From Pseudomonas tensinigenes (GTDB taxonomy: Bacteria; Pseudomonadota; Gammaproteobacteria; Pseudomonadales; Pseudomonadaceae), in assembly GCF_014268445.2 (NCBI RefSeq), contig NZ_CP077089.1:5067501-5131500 (forward strand): 64,000 nucleotides of DNA, given 5' to 3'. The notes below the pieces were generated by a model. That model ran no database searches. It was given only the letters and a program-made list of their open reading frames with translations, and was not told the DNA's origin. Numbering within the stretch: position 1 is the stretch's first letter; every line of letters starts with the position of its first letter. Shown here in pieces: positions 26,961 to 37,040 of this stretch. A program made the position numbers and the translations under genes.

Positions 26961-27288
26961 TCACCACTCAACAGGATGAGCGTTAGCTCGGCTGAAGCTC
27001 TTGATCTTGATCTTGATCCACGGGCGACGTCGGAAGGCTGAGTGGAGGGATTGATCCGGGCGTGGGAGCGCAGCGACCGTTTGGCGCAGCCAAACACAGC
27101 GAGAGGAGGTGCAGCGAAGCAAACCGTAGGCGCTGCGCCCGGATCGATCCCGGAGCGAAGGAACCCCGAGCCCCAGCGAGCGGGCCGCACGTAGGAGCAA
27201 GCCTTTTTGGTTACTTTTTCGGCGTCTGGAAAAAGTGACCCGCCGTAAGGGCGGAACCCTAATCAGCAACACCCGCAGCAACGGATAT
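26961..27288. repeat. Dispersed repeat of about 320 bp, copy A
   Basis: The segment from TCACCACTCAACAGGATGAG to GCAGCAACGGATAT is nearly identical to 37712-38030. It includes CTTGATCTTGATCCACGGGC, the CGTGGGAGCGCAGCGACCG stretch and AAAAAGTGACCCGCCGTAAG. Both copies end 12-54 bp from a minus-strand gene. ORFs within it (for example 26744-27190 minus) recur only because the repeat recurs, so I do not call them genes. Confidence 0.85.
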
Positions 27289-27341
27289 TCCCCCAAAACC
27301 CCAAGAGCCTGGCCGGCCCAAAGGCCGCCAAGCCCAAAGCG

Positions 27342-29309
27342 TCAAAGCCGAAAATGCCCAACCATCCCACGCAACTCACTCCCCAACTGCGCCAGTTCAA
27401 CACTCGAAGCCGCATTCCCGCGCATCGCGATCGACGACTGATCCGCACTCGCGCGAATACTCGTCACACTGCGATTGATCTCCTCCGCCACCGAACTCTG
27501 CTCCTCGGCCGCCGCCGCAATCTGCTGATTCATCTGCTGAATCAACGACACCGCCACCGCAATACTCCCCAGCGCACTCTCGGTCTGCAACGCATCACTC
27601 ACCGCCAGCTTCACCAACTCCCCGCTGCTCTGAATCTGCTGCACCGACGAATGCGCCGCCGAGCGCAATGCACTCACCAGCCGTTCAATTTCCTCAGTCG
27701 ATTGCTGCGTGCGCCGAGCCAGTGCGCGCACCTCATCGGCCACCACCGCAAAGCCCCTGCCCTGCTCCCCGGCCCGAGCCGCCTCGATCGCGGCATTCAG
27801 CGCCAGTAGATTGGTCTGCTCAGCGACGCTTTTGATCACCCCCAGCACCGTCCCGATATTCTGGATTTCCGCACTGAGGCTTTCGATGCTGGAACTGGCC
27901 GACGTCGCCGAATCAGCCAATTGCTCAATGCGCGCCATGCTCTGGCGCACCACCTGCTGACCACTCTCGACCTTGTCATCCGCCGTCTGCGCAGCCAACG
28001 CCGCCTCTTCGGCATTGCGCGCAACGTCATGCACGGTGGCGGTCATCTGGTTCATTGCCGTGGCCACCTGCTCGGTTTCTTCCTTCTGGCTGCTGACCTC
28101 AAGGTTGGTCTGCTCGGTGACCGCCGACAGCGATTGCGCCGAACTGGCCAGTTGCTCGATACCTGCCTGCAACCCGCTGACAATCGCACTCAGTCCCGCG
28201 CCCATCTGCTGCATCGCCAACATCAACTGGCCGATCTCGTCACGCCGGGTCACCTCCACGGTCGCACTCAAGTCACCGGCGGCAATCTGCTGGGCGACCT
28301 GAATCACGCTGCGCAATGGTGCGACGATCAGTCGAGTGATCAGCCACGCAGCCAACAATCCGACCAACAGCGCCAGCGCCGATGAACCAATGATCAGCAA
28401 CGAGTTTTTCTTCAGTTCCGCCTGCATCGCGCCGTCTTCAGCGACATAAGCCTGATTCACCCGCTCGACCACTTGGTCGGCACGCTGGTGCAATTGCTCG
28501 TAGACGGTTTTTTCCTGCGCGAGCAATCCGGTGTACTCGGCCAGTTTGTCGTTGAAACCGGCGATATGCCCGGACACTTCATTGAGAACGGTCAGGTAAC
28601 CCTCGTCCTTGACCGTGGTTTTCAGTTCTTCGGCTTGCGCCTGAGCCTGCGCGGCCTGTTCGATATTGCCCTTGCCGGCACTGTCGGCATCGCCCTTGCG
28701 GCTTTGATCGAGGCGAATCCGCGCTTCGTTCATCGCTTGCAGCATCAACCGCGACACCTGACTGACCTGGTTGGCCTGCTCAATGAACTGCGCTCCGTCC
28801 TTGCCCTCGGTGTCCTTCAAGGTATACGCACCGTCGTCGGCAAGTCCGGCCTGCAACACATCGAGGTTATTGGCCACACTGGACACCGACCAACTGGCCA
28901 TTTCCAGTGCGAGGTCCTTGGCCTGGGTCAACGAAACAAACTCATCAAACGCTTTGCGATAAGCGCCGAGCGACTGCTGCACATCGTTCATGACCGGCAC
29001 ATTGGCCGCCGACTGCGCCTTCAACTGATCAGCCAGAGCAACCAGTTCGTCGACGCCCTTACGCAAGGCATCGGCGGTTTTCGGATCGCCGCGCAAGGCA
29101 TATTCCTGCTCGAGCAGGCGCACCTTGAGCAAACTGCTGTTGAGCGAGGACATCTGTTTCAGCCCGTCGAAACGCTGACTGATGGTTTGCAGGGACCAGA
29201 CGCCAATGGCTGCCACCAGCGCGGTCAGCAGCAAGACCAGCACAAACCCGATACCCAGTTTTTTTGCCATACCGAGGTTGGCAAAACGTCCTTGCATGGC
29301 CGAAATCAT
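27342..29309 (-). CDS. Methyl-accepting chemotaxis protein, probable HBM-type sensor
   Basis: A 655-residue chemoreceptor. Membrane segments lie at about 18-40 and 303-328, bounding a periplasmic domain of about 260 mostly helical residues. That size fits the helical bimodular (HBM) class rather than a 4HB or Cache domain. A HAMP domain follows, then the signalling domain with the invariant hairpin tip ([19 protein letters not shown]). The Glu/Gln pairs expected of methylation sites are present. Ligand unknown; known HBM receptors sense TCA intermediates or polyamines. The ATG at 29309 has AGGGGA upstream; the open frame continues but overlaps the neighbouring gene. No terminator is visible after it. 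Confidence 0.9.
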   Translation of the reverse strand: MISAMQGRFANLGMAKKLGIGFVLVLLLTALVAAIGVWSLQTISQRFDGLKQMSSLNSSLLKVRLLEQEYALRGDPKTADALRKGVDELVALADQLKAQSAANVPVMNDVQQSLGAYRKAFDEFVSLTQAKDLALEMASWSVSSVANNLDVLQAGLADDGAYTLKDTEGKDGAQFIEQANQVSQVSRLMLQAMNEARIRLDQSRKGDADSAGKGNIEQAAQAQAQAEELKTTVKDEGYLTVLNEVSGHIAGFNDKLAEYTGLLAQEKTVYEQLHQRADQVVERVNQAYVAEDGAMQAELKKNSLLIIGSSALALLVGLLAAWLITRLIVAPLRSVIQVAQQIAAGDLSATVEVTRRDEIGQLMLAMQQMGAGLSAIVSGLQAGIEQLASSAQSLSAVTEQTNLEVSSQKEETEQVATAMNQMTATVHDVARNAEEAALAAQTADDKVESGQQVVRQSMARIEQLADSATSASSSIESLSAEIQNIGTVLGVIKSVAEQTNLLALNAAIEAARAGEQGRGFAVVADEVRALARRTQQSTEEIERLVSALRSAAHSSVQQIQSSGELVKLAVSDALQTESALGSIAVAVSLIQQMNQQIAAAAEEQSSVAEEINRSVTSIRASADQSSIAMRGNAASSVELAQLGSELRGMVGHFRL

Positions 29310-29418
29310 TGCGCGTAGTCCCCTGCCATTGTCAGTAGAGCGAAGAGTCGCAACGGCCATCCACCCGCACAAGTCTCTGGTGTCGGAATAATGGCAAAAA
29401 GCTACGCCCGCGTCGTTT

Positions 29419-30819
29419 TCAGAACGCTTGAGGTCGATCCGAACCGGTGTTGCGAAAAAACTGCCGAGCGCGTGGATCGCAGGCGTATGCGACGTTGATG
29501 CGCAACCAGTCGCCCGATTCGCCACAGGGACTGAACGCATCAGGCGCTGACAGCAACACGCCGCAATACTGCGCCTGCCGGCGTACCCGAACATGATCGG
29601 TCATGCGCGAGCGCGCCCAGATGAACAACCCACCCGCAGGCTTGCCGAAAACCTCCCAATCGGCGTCCTCCAGCGCCTGCAGCGCGGCGGCACGATCGGC
29701 ATTCAAGCGTTGGCGCTGGCGCTGCACCAGTTTGCGGTAAGCGCCGCTGACCATCAGACTGGCCAGCACCGCCTCGGTAAACCTCGACGCCCCCAAGCCG
29801 CTGATCATCTTGACCTGAGCCAGTCGCCTGACCATTTCGGTTTCGGCGAAGACGAACCCGACCCGCAACGAACTGCTCAGTGTCTTGGAAAAACTGCCCA
29901 CATAGATGACCCGCCCCTCATCATCCAGCGCCGCCAGTCGCGTACCGTTGCCCGTATGCAAATCCGCGTAGACATCGTCTTCGATCACGCGCAAATCATA
30001 GGCCTTGCTCAGTTGCAGGATGCGTTGGGCCACGCTAGCCGACAGGCAACTTCCGGTGGGATTGTGATGATGGCTGTTGATGAACAATGCGCCAGGCCGA
30101 AACTGTTGCAGCAAAGCCTCCAGCGCTTCGATATCCGGCCCGTTCGGGGTACGACGCACCTCGAGCATCCGCACGCCGTGCAGGCGCAGGAGATCGAACA
30201 GCGGCGCATACCCTGGTGTCTCGACCACCACGCAGTCTCCGGCCTTGAACAAGCTGCGCACGATCAGATCCAGCGCGTGGCTGGCGCCGCAGGTACTCAG
30301 CAACTGCGAACTGCGAGCCTCGATACCGAACAGCTTCAGACGTTTGACGATCTGCTCGCGCAACGCAGGAAGTCCCAAAGGCGTGCTGTAGTTGAACAGG
30401 CTGGCCATATCGGTGCGCGCCACCTCGCGCAGCGCATAGCTGAGGTCGTCAGGCTCGCGCCAGCTTTGCGGCAGACCACCGGCCCCCAGCTTCAACCCCC
30501 CGGCTGCCTCGCACACTGCATCACACCAGGCATAGCGGCCCTCGAATGGCGCCAATTCATCATCGGCGCCCAGTGTCGATGGCGAGGCGGCGACAATGAA
30601 CCCGGAGCCTTGGCGGGCGCTAAGAACGCCCTGCGATACCAGCCGTTCACACGCCTCGACAACACACGACTGACTGAGCAGGTTATCCCGGGCGATTTGC
30701 CGCACGGAGGGCAAACGGGTGGCCGGCACTACGCCACTTTGCAGGATCCACTCGGTCAGTCCGTCAACAATCTGCTGCACGACCGGCACCATTGCCTGTC
30801 GATCAATTCTCAATTCCAT
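29419..30819 (-). CDS. MocR-type GntR/aminotransferase transcriptional regulator
   Basis: A 466-residue fusion. An N-terminal GntR winged helix ([30 protein letters not shown], residues 35-64) is joined to a class I aminotransferase-like domain with the PLP lysine in [13 protein letters not shown] (Lys312) and the HHHNPTG segment at 250-256. MocR regulators sense PLP or an amino-acid adduct and control a nearby or divergent gene. No neighbour here is an obvious target. ACAGGAG lies 11 bases before the ATG at 30819. Confidence 0.9.
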   Translation of the reverse strand: MELRIDRQAMVPVVQQIVDGLTEWILQSGVVPATRLPSVRQIARDNLLSQSCVVEACERLVSQGVLSARQGSGFIVAASPSTLGADDELAPFEGRYAWCDAVCEAAGGLKLGAGGLPQSWREPDDLSYALREVARTDMASLFNYSTPLGLPALREQIVKRLKLFGIEARSSQLLSTCGASHALDLIVRSLFKAGDCVVVETPGYAPLFDLLRLHGVRMLEVRRTPNGPDIEALEALLQQFRPGALFINSHHHNPTGSCLSASVAQRILQLSKAYDLRVIEDDVYADLHTGNGTRLAALDDEGRVIYVGSFSKTLSSSLRVGFVFAETEMVRRLAQVKMISGLGASRFTEAVLASLMVSGAYRKLVQRQRQRLNADRAAALQALEDADWEVFGKPAGGLFIWARSRMTDHVRVRRQAQYCGVLLSAPDAFSPCGESGDWLRINVAYACDPRARQFFRNTGSDRPQAF

Positions 30820-30964
30820 GAGCAAGCAAACTCCTGTCCGTTTTGCTGGCGGCAGTAAATCACAGCCGCGCCGGACAGGCTGTGCGACAACGCCGCCAAA
30901 AGCGACCGTTCTAACCATTTGATACACATTGTTTAAGGAGCTTCACGGAACTGACCGTGATCCA

Positions 30965-30998
30965 TAAAAAAGCCCGCAACGAATGCGGGCTGTTTTTA
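30965..30998 (-). terminator. Terminator after the SDR gene
   Basis: AAAAAAGCCCGCA-acgaa-TGCGGGCTGTTTTT, 12 bp beyond the stop codon at 31010. Confidence 0.85.
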
Positions 30999-31009
30999 TT
31001 GCGCGTTGT

Positions 31010-31771
31010 TCAGAATGCGGTGACGCCGCCGTCGACTGCCAGCGAGTGGCCGGTGGTGAAAGCCGCACCGTCGCTGCACAGATACAACACGGCACTGGCA
31101 ATTTCCTCGACTTTACCGATGCGCCCGACCGGGTGCATGGCATTGGCGAATTCGCCCTTCTTCGGATCGGCCTCATAGGCGCGACGGAACATGTCGGTAT
31201 CGATCACCGCCGGACACACAGCGTTGACGCGGATTTTCTTCTTGGCGTATTCGATGGCTGCCGATTTGGTCAAACCGATCACCGCATGCTTCGACGCCGC
31301 ATAGATGCTCATCTTCGGTGCCGCGCCCAGCCCCGCGACTGAGGCGGTATTGACGATCGCCCCGCCGCCCTGAGCCAGCAATAGCGGCAGTTGATACTTC
31401 ATGCACAGCCAGACGCCCTTGACGTTGACGCCCATGATCGCGTCGAACTCATCCATCGAGCCTTCGGCCAGTTTGCCTTTTTCGATTTCGATGCCGGCAT
31501 TGTTGAAGGCATAGTCGAGACGGCCGTAGGTATTGATCACCTCGTCCATCAGATTTTTCACTTCGCTTTCGACGGTCACGTTGCAGCGCACGAAGGTCGC
31601 TTCGCCGCCGGCTGTACGAATAAGCGCTACCGTACCCTCGCCCCCTGCCGCATCCAGATCGGCCACCACCACTTTCAAACCTTCGGCGGCGAATGCCTGG
31701 GCGGTCGCCCGGCCGATGCCGTTGGCCGCGCCGGTGACTACGGCAACTTGACCGGAAAACGTCATGCTCAT
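31010..31771 (-). CDS. SDR-family NAD(P)-dependent oxidoreductase
   Basis: A 253-residue classical short-chain dehydrogenase with the cofactor loop TGAANGIG (13-20), NNAG at 90-93 and the catalytic Ser144, Tyr157-x3-Lys161 (YAASK). Asp38 after the second beta strand (VVVADLD) suggests NAD(H). GAGGA seven bases before the ATG at 31771 fixes the start. Substrate unknown. Confidence 0.92.
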   Translation of the reverse strand: MSMTFSGQVAVVTGAANGIGRATAQAFAAEGLKVVVADLDAAGGEGTVALIRTAGGEATFVRCNVTVESEVKNLMDEVINTYGRLDYAFNNAGIEIEKGKLAEGSMDEFDAIMGVNVKGVWLCMKYQLPLLLAQGGGAIVNTASVAGLGAAPKMSIYAASKHAVIGLTKSAAIEYAKKKIRVNAVCPAVIDTDMFRRAYEADPKKGEFANAMHPVGRIGKVEEIASAVLYLCSDGAAFTTGHSLAVDGGVTAF

Positions 31772-32000
31772 TGTTATGTCCTCAAAGGGATAGCTGCAGG
31801 TGATTTGCAGCATAGTCATTGAGGTATGCCGAGCGTCAGCACTATCCAATGGCTGTTTAGGTGCCCATGCGTCGCAGTGATAAAACCGTCCCGGTGATCA
31901 TCACTGCACTGGATCGGCGTGCATTCGCCGCATCAGCCAACCTTGCGCCAATGCAGCCAAGCGTCTATCAACAAGACTTCATTCCGTTCGAGTGCCTGCC

Positions 32001-33005
32001 ATGACCAACCAGACCAATCGCCAGTTCCTGCTCGCCAAGCGCCCGGTGGGTGCGGCCAACCGCGAGACCTTCACCTATCAGGAAGTGCCGGTCGGCGAAC
32101 CGGCGGCGGGCCAGATTCTGGTCAAGAACGAATACCTGTCCCTCGACCCGGCCATGCGTGGCTGGATGAACGAAGGCAAGTCCTACATCCCGCCGGTGGG
32201 TATCGGTGAAGTCATGCGCGCGCTGGGCGTCGGCAAAGTCATCGCCTCGAACAACCCGGGCTTTGCGGTCGGGGACTACGTCAACGGCGCCATTGGCGTG
32301 CAGGATTATTTCCTCGGTGAGCCAAGAGGTTTCTACAAAGTCGATCCGAAACTGGCGCCGCTGCCGGTGTACCTGTCAGCGCTGGGCATGACCGGCATGA
32401 CCGCCTACTTCGCCCTGCTGGATGTCGGCGCACCGAAGGCCGGTGACACCGTAGTGTTGTCCGGTGCAGCGGGCGCAGTGGGCAGCATTGCCGGACAGAT
32501 TGCCAAGATCAAAGGCTGCCGCGTGGTCGGCATTGCCGGCGGTGCTGACAAATGCAAGTTCCTTATCGATGAGTTGGGCTTTGACGGCGCCATCGACTAC
32601 AAGTCCGAAGATGTCGTGGCCGGGCTTAAACGCGAATGCCCGAAAGGCGTCGACGTGTATTTCGACAACGTCGGCGGCGACATCCTCGATGCGGTGTTGA
32701 GCCGCTTGAACATGAAGGCGCGGGTGGTGATCTGCGGCGCGATAAGCCAGTACAACAACAAGGAAGCGGTCAAAGGTCCGGCCAACTACCTGTCGCTGCT
32801 GGTCAACCGCGCGCGGATGGAAGGTTTTGTGGTGATGGATTACGCGGCGCAGTACGCCAGTGCCGCGCAGGAAATGGCCGGCTGGATGGCCAAGGGGCAG
32901 CTCAAGAGCAAGGAAGACATCGTCGAAGGTCTGGAGACCTTTCCTGAGACGCTGATGAAATTGTTCAGCGGTGAGAACTTTGGCAAGTTGGTGTTGAAGG
33001 TTTAA
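32001..33005 (+). CDS. NADP-dependent medium-chain oxidoreductase (PtGR/leukotriene B4 reductase-like)
   Basis: A 334-residue zinc-independent MDR protein. It has the N-terminal SLDPAMRGWM motif, nucleotide loop SGAAGAVGSIAGQIAK near 152-167 and the YFDNVGG signature of the prostaglandin/alkenal reductase group. These enzymes reduce alpha,beta-unsaturated aldehydes and ketones with NADPH. The ATG at 32001 is preferred; a GTG three codons upstream is possible. It is divergent from the SDR gene across 229 bp. Confidence 0.9.
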   Translation: MTNQTNRQFLLAKRPVGAANRETFTYQEVPVGEPAAGQILVKNEYLSLDPAMRGWMNEGKSYIPPVGIGEVMRALGVGKVIASNNPGFAVGDYVNGAIGVQDYFLGEPRGFYKVDPKLAPLPVYLSALGMTGMTAYFALLDVGAPKAGDTVVLSGAAGAVGSIAGQIAKIKGCRVVGIAGGADKCKFLIDELGFDGAIDYKSEDVVAGLKRECPKGVDVYFDNVGGDILDAVLSRLNMKARVVICGAISQYNNKEAVKGPANYLSLLVNRARMEGFVVMDYAAQYASAAQEMAGWMAKGQLKSKEDIVEGLETFPETLMKLFSGENFGKLVLKV

Positions 33006-33022
33006 GCCCACCACAAAACAAA

Positions 33023-33112
33023 TGTAGGAGTGAGCCTGCTCGCGATAGCGGTGTGTCAGTCAACATTAACGTTGTTTGACATACCGCTATCGCGAGCAGG
33101 CTCACTCCTACA
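33023..33112. repeat. Inverted REP pair (REPIN)
   Basis: TGTAGGAGTGAGCCTGCTCGCGATAG and its inverse copy flank a 40-bp centre that is itself partly symmetrical (CAACATTAACGTTG). It is a variant with TAGGAGTGAG in place of GGGAGCGAG. It lies between convergent genes. Confidence 0.88.
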
Positions 33113-33130
33113 GGTTTTTGCAGTGTTTGC

Positions 33131-33829
33131 TTAGGCGATTTCAGCTACAACCGACGCCAGCGCCTGTGCCGGATCCGCCGCCTGGCTGATCGGACGGCCA
33201 ATCACCAGATAATCGGAACCGGCATCCAGCGCCTGACGCGGTGTCAGAATGCGGCGCTGATCGTCCTGCGCGCTGCCCGCCGGACGAATCCCCGGGGTCA
33301 CCAGTTGCAGCGACGGATGCGCGGTTTTCAGTGCCGTGGCTTCCAGCGCAGAGCACACCAGACCGTCCATGCCAGCCTTCTCGGCCAGCGCGGCCAGACG
33401 CAGAACCTGCTCTTGCGGCTCGATATCCAGACCGATACCAGCGAGGTCTTCACGCTCCATGCTGGTCAGCACGGTCACGCCGATCAGCAGCGGTTGCGGC
33501 CCGCTACGCTTGTCCAGCTCTTCACGGCAGGCCGCCATCATGCGCATGCCACCGGAGCAATGCACGTTGACCATCCACACGCCCATCTCGGCGGCGGCTT
33601 TCACGGCCATCGCGGTGGTGTTGGGAATGTCGTGGAATTTCAGGTCGAGGAATACTTCAAAACCCTTGTCACGCAGGGTACCGACAATTTCTGCGGCGCA
33701 ACTGGTGAACAGTTCCTTGCCCACTTTGACCCGGCACAGTTTCGGGTCCAACTGGTCGGCCAGCTTCAGTGCGGCGTCACGGGTGGGGAAATCCAGGGCG
33801 ACGATGATAGGAGTCTGGCAGACGGACAT
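33131..33829 (-). CDS. pyrF: Orotidine 5'-phosphate decarboxylase
   Basis: PyrF makes UMP from OMP in the cytoplasm. At 232 residues it matches the Pseudomonas enzyme; the catalytic [10 protein letters not shown] motif (Asp62, Lys64, Asp67) and the C-terminal LVIGRPIS phosphate-binding loop are present. [15 protein letters not shown] is chosen as start; a 63-codon open extension upstream has no homologous look. It is divergent from the response regulator gene. Confidence 0.96.
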   Translation of the reverse strand: MSVCQTPIIVALDFPTRDAALKLADQLDPKLCRVKVGKELFTSCAAEIVGTLRDKGFEVFLDLKFHDIPNTTAMAVKAAAEMGVWMVNVHCSGGMRMMAACREELDKRSGPQPLLIGVTVLTSMEREDLAGIGLDIEPQEQVLRLAALAEKAGMDGLVCSALEATALKTAHPSLQLVTPGIRPAGSAQDDQRRILTPRQALDAGSDYLVIGRPISQAADPAQALASVVAEIA

Positions 33830-34113
33830 GAATGGGCTCTCAGGCAGGTCGAAATCGGCGCGCATTGTAGCGGAACCGGCGGCGGCGCGGCACCCGATGA
33901 TCGGTAAATCGTCGCGCCGACCGTGATCAGCATAGCGCTCGCTGCTATTGTGTCGACTCCGATACACAACCGACATGCCAGCAACAAGCACCCGCGCTAG
34001 CCTCGCCAGCCGCAACACGTCCTTACATCAGCACTTCCCGCCTCACGGCCGGACGCCTATGCTGAAACCACAACCTCGCAGCCTATCTTTTGTGGTTGGC
34101 GGCCTACTGGCAG

Positions 34114-34875
34114 ATGAACAGCCTCATGCACAACACCCAAATGACCGCGACGGATGAGTCTAAAGACGACAAGCGCTGGAGCATTCGTGCGCTGATCGTC
34201 GACGATGACGTGCCGATCCGTGAGCTGATGATCGATTACCTCGCCCGTTTCAATATCCACGCCAGCGGCGTGACCGACGGTGCGGCGATGCGTCAAGCGC
34301 TGCTCGCCGAGCATTTTGACGTTGTCGTGCTGGACCTGATGCTGCCCGGCGAAGACGGCTTGTCGCTGTGCCGCTGGCTGCGCGCCGAATCGGACATCCC
34401 GATCCTGATGCTCACCGCCCGTTGCGAACCGACTGACCGCATCATCGGCCTGGAACTCGGCGCCGATGACTACATGGCCAAGCCGTTTGAACCGCGTGAA
34501 CTGGTCGCGCGCATTCAGACCATCCTGCGCCGGGTGCGCGATGACCGTACCGAACAACGGGCCAACATTCGTTTCGACAACTGGCGCCTGAACAGCGTGC
34601 TGCGTCAGTTGATCGCTGACGATGGCTTGGTGGTGCCGCTGTCCAACGCCGAATTCCGCCTGCTGTGGGTTTTCATCGAGCGTCCGCGCCGGGTGCTCAG
34701 CCGCGAGCAATTGCTCGACGCGGCCCGGGGTCGTTCGATCGAAGCGTTCGACCGCAGCATTGATTTGCTGGTATCGCGCCTGCGGCAGAAACTCGGTGAC
34801 GACCCGAAAGCTCCACAGTTGATCAAAACCGTGCGCGGTGAGGGTTACCTGTTCGACGCGCGGGACATCGGCTGA
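34114..34875 (+). CDS. OmpR-family response regulator
   Basis: A receiver domain (acidic pair in VDDD near 29-32, phospho-acceptor Asp74 in VLDLMLPGEDG, Lys in AKPFEP) is followed by a winged-helix DNA-binding domain (FIERPRRVLSREQLLDAARGRSIEAFDRSIDLLVSRLR). The start is uncertain: ATGs at 34114, 34126 and 34141 are all possible, and no strong ribosome site decides. Its stop overlaps the kinase ATG (TGATG), so the two form a pair. Regulated genes unknown. Confidence 0.88.
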   Translation: MNSLMHNTQMTATDESKDDKRWSIRALIVDDDVPIRELMIDYLARFNIHASGVTDGAAMRQALLAEHFDVVVLDLMLPGEDGLSLCRWLRAESDIPILMLTARCEPTDRIIGLELGADDYMAKPFEPRELVARIQTILRRVRDDRTEQRANIRFDNWRLNSVLRQLIADDGLVVPLSNAEFRLLWVFIERPRRVLSREQLLDAARGRSIEAFDRSIDLLVSRLRQKLGDDPKAPQLIKTVRGEGYLFDARDIG

Positions 34876-35924
34876 TGCGGGCGCGCTTCGACACGCTGTT
34901 CGGCCGCCTGTTTGGCGTGCTGTTCGTGGCGATCGTCCTCGCGCACCTGCTGGCGTTCACCTGGTTCCGCCTCTACGGCCCGCCTCCGCCGCCGCCGCCG
35001 CCGGAATTCTCCCAAGGCGCCAACGGCCAACCAATGGCGCAAGACCCACGCTATCCGCCACGGCCACCGCGTCCGTGGTTCGGTGGCCCGATAGTACCGC
35101 TGACCTTTCAATTCATCACGCTGATGATCGCGGCATGGTACGGCGCCAAACTGCTCAGTCGCCCGATCCAGCGCCTGAGCGACGCCGCCGAACGCCTCAG
35201 CGAAGACCTCGACAGCCCGCCGCTCGACGAGTCCGGCCCGCGCGAAGCACGACAAGCGGCGCACACCTTCAACCTGATGCAACGGCGCATTCGCGAACAG
35301 GTGCAGCAGCGCGCGCGGATGCTCGGTGCCGTGTCCCATGATTTGCGCACACCGTTGTCACGCCTGAAACTGCGTCTGGAAAACATCAGCGATGAAAAGC
35401 TGCAAGGCCAGATGCGTCAGGATCTCGACGACATGATCGGCATGCTCGACGCCACCCTCACCTACCTGCACGAACAGCGCACCAGCGAAGCCTTGCAATT
35501 GATGGACGTGCAGGCGCTGGTCGAATCACTGTGCGAAAACGCTCAGGACCAAGGCGCCGACGTGCAGGTCAGCGGCCATTGCGCACCGTTGCCGGTGCAG
35601 CCGATGGCGCTGCGTTCGTGCATCAACAACCTCATGGACAATGCTCTGCGTTACGCCGGGCAGGCGCGGATTGAATTGCAGGATCAGCGCGAGCAACTGC
35701 TGATCCGCGTGATCGACCACGGCCCGGGGATTGCCGAGGACATGCGTGAAGCGGTGTTTGAACCGTTCTATCGCCTGGAAGGCTCGCGCAATCGCAACTC
35801 TGGCGGTGTGGGGTTGGGGATGACCATTGCCCGCGAGGCAGCGCAACGTCTGGGCGGACAACTCAACCTCGAAGAAACCCCCGGCGGTGGCCTCACTGCC
35901 GTCATTCGCCTGCCGCGCCCCTGA
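34875..35924 (+). CDS. Sensor histidine kinase with proline-rich periplasmic loop
   Basis: A 349-residue kinase: TM1 at about 12-32, an unusually short periplasmic loop of about 42 residues that is nearly all Pro/Gly/Gln/Arg (eight consecutive prolines at 36-43, then PPRPPRPWFGGP), TM2 at about 74-92, a HAMP linker, phospho-acceptor His155 (VSHDLRTPLSRLK) and an HATPase domain with NN, DHGPGIAED and GVGLGMTI. A loop this small has no room for a folded sensor domain. The sensed signal is therefore probably in the membrane or carried by a partner protein. Confidence 0.88.
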   Translation: MRARFDTLFGRLFGVLFVAIVLAHLLAFTWFRLYGPPPPPPPPEFSQGANGQPMAQDPRYPPRPPRPWFGGPIVPLTFQFITLMIAAWYGAKLLSRPIQRLSDAAERLSEDLDSPPLDESGPREARQAAHTFNLMQRRIREQVQQRARMLGAVSHDLRTPLSRLKLRLENISDEKLQGQMRQDLDDMIGMLDATLTYLHEQRTSEALQLMDVQALVESLCENAQDQGADVQVSGHCAPLPVQPMALRSCINNLMDNALRYAGQARIELQDQREQLLIRVIDHGPGIAEDMREAVFEPFYRLEGSRNRNSGGVGLGMTIAREAAQRLGGQLNLEETPGGGLTAVIRLPRP

Positions 35925-35940
35925 GAACACCACCGCCCCC

Positions 35941-36030
35941 TGTGGGAGCGAGCCTGCTCGCGAAGGCGTCAACTGATCCAAAATCTCTTTTGAATGTACC
36001 GCCCTCTTCGCGAGCAGGCTCGCTCCCACA
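35941..36030. repeat. Inverted REP pair (REPIN)
   Basis: TGTGGGAGCGAGCCTGCTCG and its exact inverse at 36007-36030 flank a 42-bp loop. It lies 17 bp after the kinase stop codon. Confidence 0.9.
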
Positions 36031-36159
36031 GGGGTTCGGCGGTGTTCATTCTGCCGTGTGTACCGTCCGGTACAAATCCCACATACCCCGGACAACTTGC
36101 GCCCTGACGCTGCATAAGCCGGTACACCCACCGGTTTTCCATTCCAGGGAGTGAGTCCG

Positions 36160-37011
36160 ATGATCGGTAGTGTCAGCAATTACACGAGCTATACCAGCAC
36201 CAGCAGCACCTCCACGCAAAACGCCCGCAGCCAGCAACTGCAAAAAGAACTGTTCGCCAAACTCGACAGCAACGGCGACGGCGCGGTGGATCAGGACGAA
36301 CTGAAAAGCGCCCTGTCGCAGAAGTCCGACGACGGCCTGCTGGTCAACCTGAGCAAACAGTTCGGCGATCTGGACAGCGACGCCAGCGGCAGCCTCAGCG
36401 CCGAAGAAATGACCGCCATGGCGCCCCCTCCGCCACCGCCACACGATCAAGCACCAGACACCGACCTCGCCGACGCCCTGATCAGCGCCCTCGACAGCGA
36501 TGGCGACGGCGCCATCAGCAGCGACGAACTGAGCAGCGGCCTGACCAGCGCCGGCAGCACCGCCGACAGCAACGAACTCTTCTCCGCCCTCGACAAGAAC
36601 AAGGACGGCACCGTCAGCCAGGACGAACTCACCGCCAGCCTGACCCCTCCGCCGCCTCCGCCACCAGCAATCAACAGCGACGAACTGTTCAGCCAGCTCG
36701 ACGCCGATGGCGACGGCAGCGTGACCGCGACAGAACTCAGCAGCGCACTACAGACCAGCGACAGCGCGACTTCAACCACTGACACCAGTGCCGCGCTGCT
36801 AAAGGTTCTCGATAGCGACAGCAGTGGTGGCGTGAGCAGCGATGAGCTGAAAGCGGCGCTACAGGCTGGGAGAGAACGACCGGAGGAAGAGCAGACCGCT
36901 TCGACCCAGAGCACCACTGAAGCCCTGAACCGCATGATTGCCAATCTGAGCAAACAGTACTCGCTGGAGAAAACGGCGTCGGTGGGCAAGTATTTGAATG
37001 TGGCGACTTGA
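36160..37011 (+). CDS. EF-hand calcium-binding repeat protein with polyproline linkers
   Basis: A 283-residue protein with six EF-hand loops of 12 residues at 36-47, 72-83, 112-123, 145-156, 181-192 and 218-229, most with the full DxDxDG...E/DE pattern. Two runs of prolines (89-94 and 163-169) separate EF pairs 1-2, 3-4 and 5-6. The N-terminus is Ser/Thr-rich, without a Sec signal peptide or membrane helix. It resembles the XopAW-like EF-hand proteins of plant-associated bacteria. AGGGAG lies eight bases before the ATG at 36160. Calcium sensing or buffering is likely; export and partners are unknown. Confidence 0.88.
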   Translation: MIGSVSNYTSYTSTSSTSTQNARSQQLQKELFAKLDSNGDGAVDQDELKSALSQKSDDGLLVNLSKQFGDLDSDASGSLSAEEMTAMAPPPPPPHDQAPDTDLADALISALDSDGDGAISSDELSSGLTSAGSTADSNELFSALDKNKDGTVSQDELTASLTPPPPPPPAINSDELFSQLDADGDGSVTATELSSALQTSDSATSTTDTSAALLKVLDSDSSGGVSSDELKAALQAGRERPEEEQTASTQSTTEALNRMIANLSKQYSLEKTASVGKYLNVAT

Positions 37012-37040
37012 GTCGACGCCATTATTTGCCGCGGACAATC

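Noticed and set aside
26744..27190. Long minus-strand ORF in the ~320 bp repeat, with a near-identical one at 37687-38058
   Set aside because: The two frames resemble each other only because the repeat does; they have no start context, and the composition (Arg/Ser-rich) is that of GC-rich non-coding DNA.
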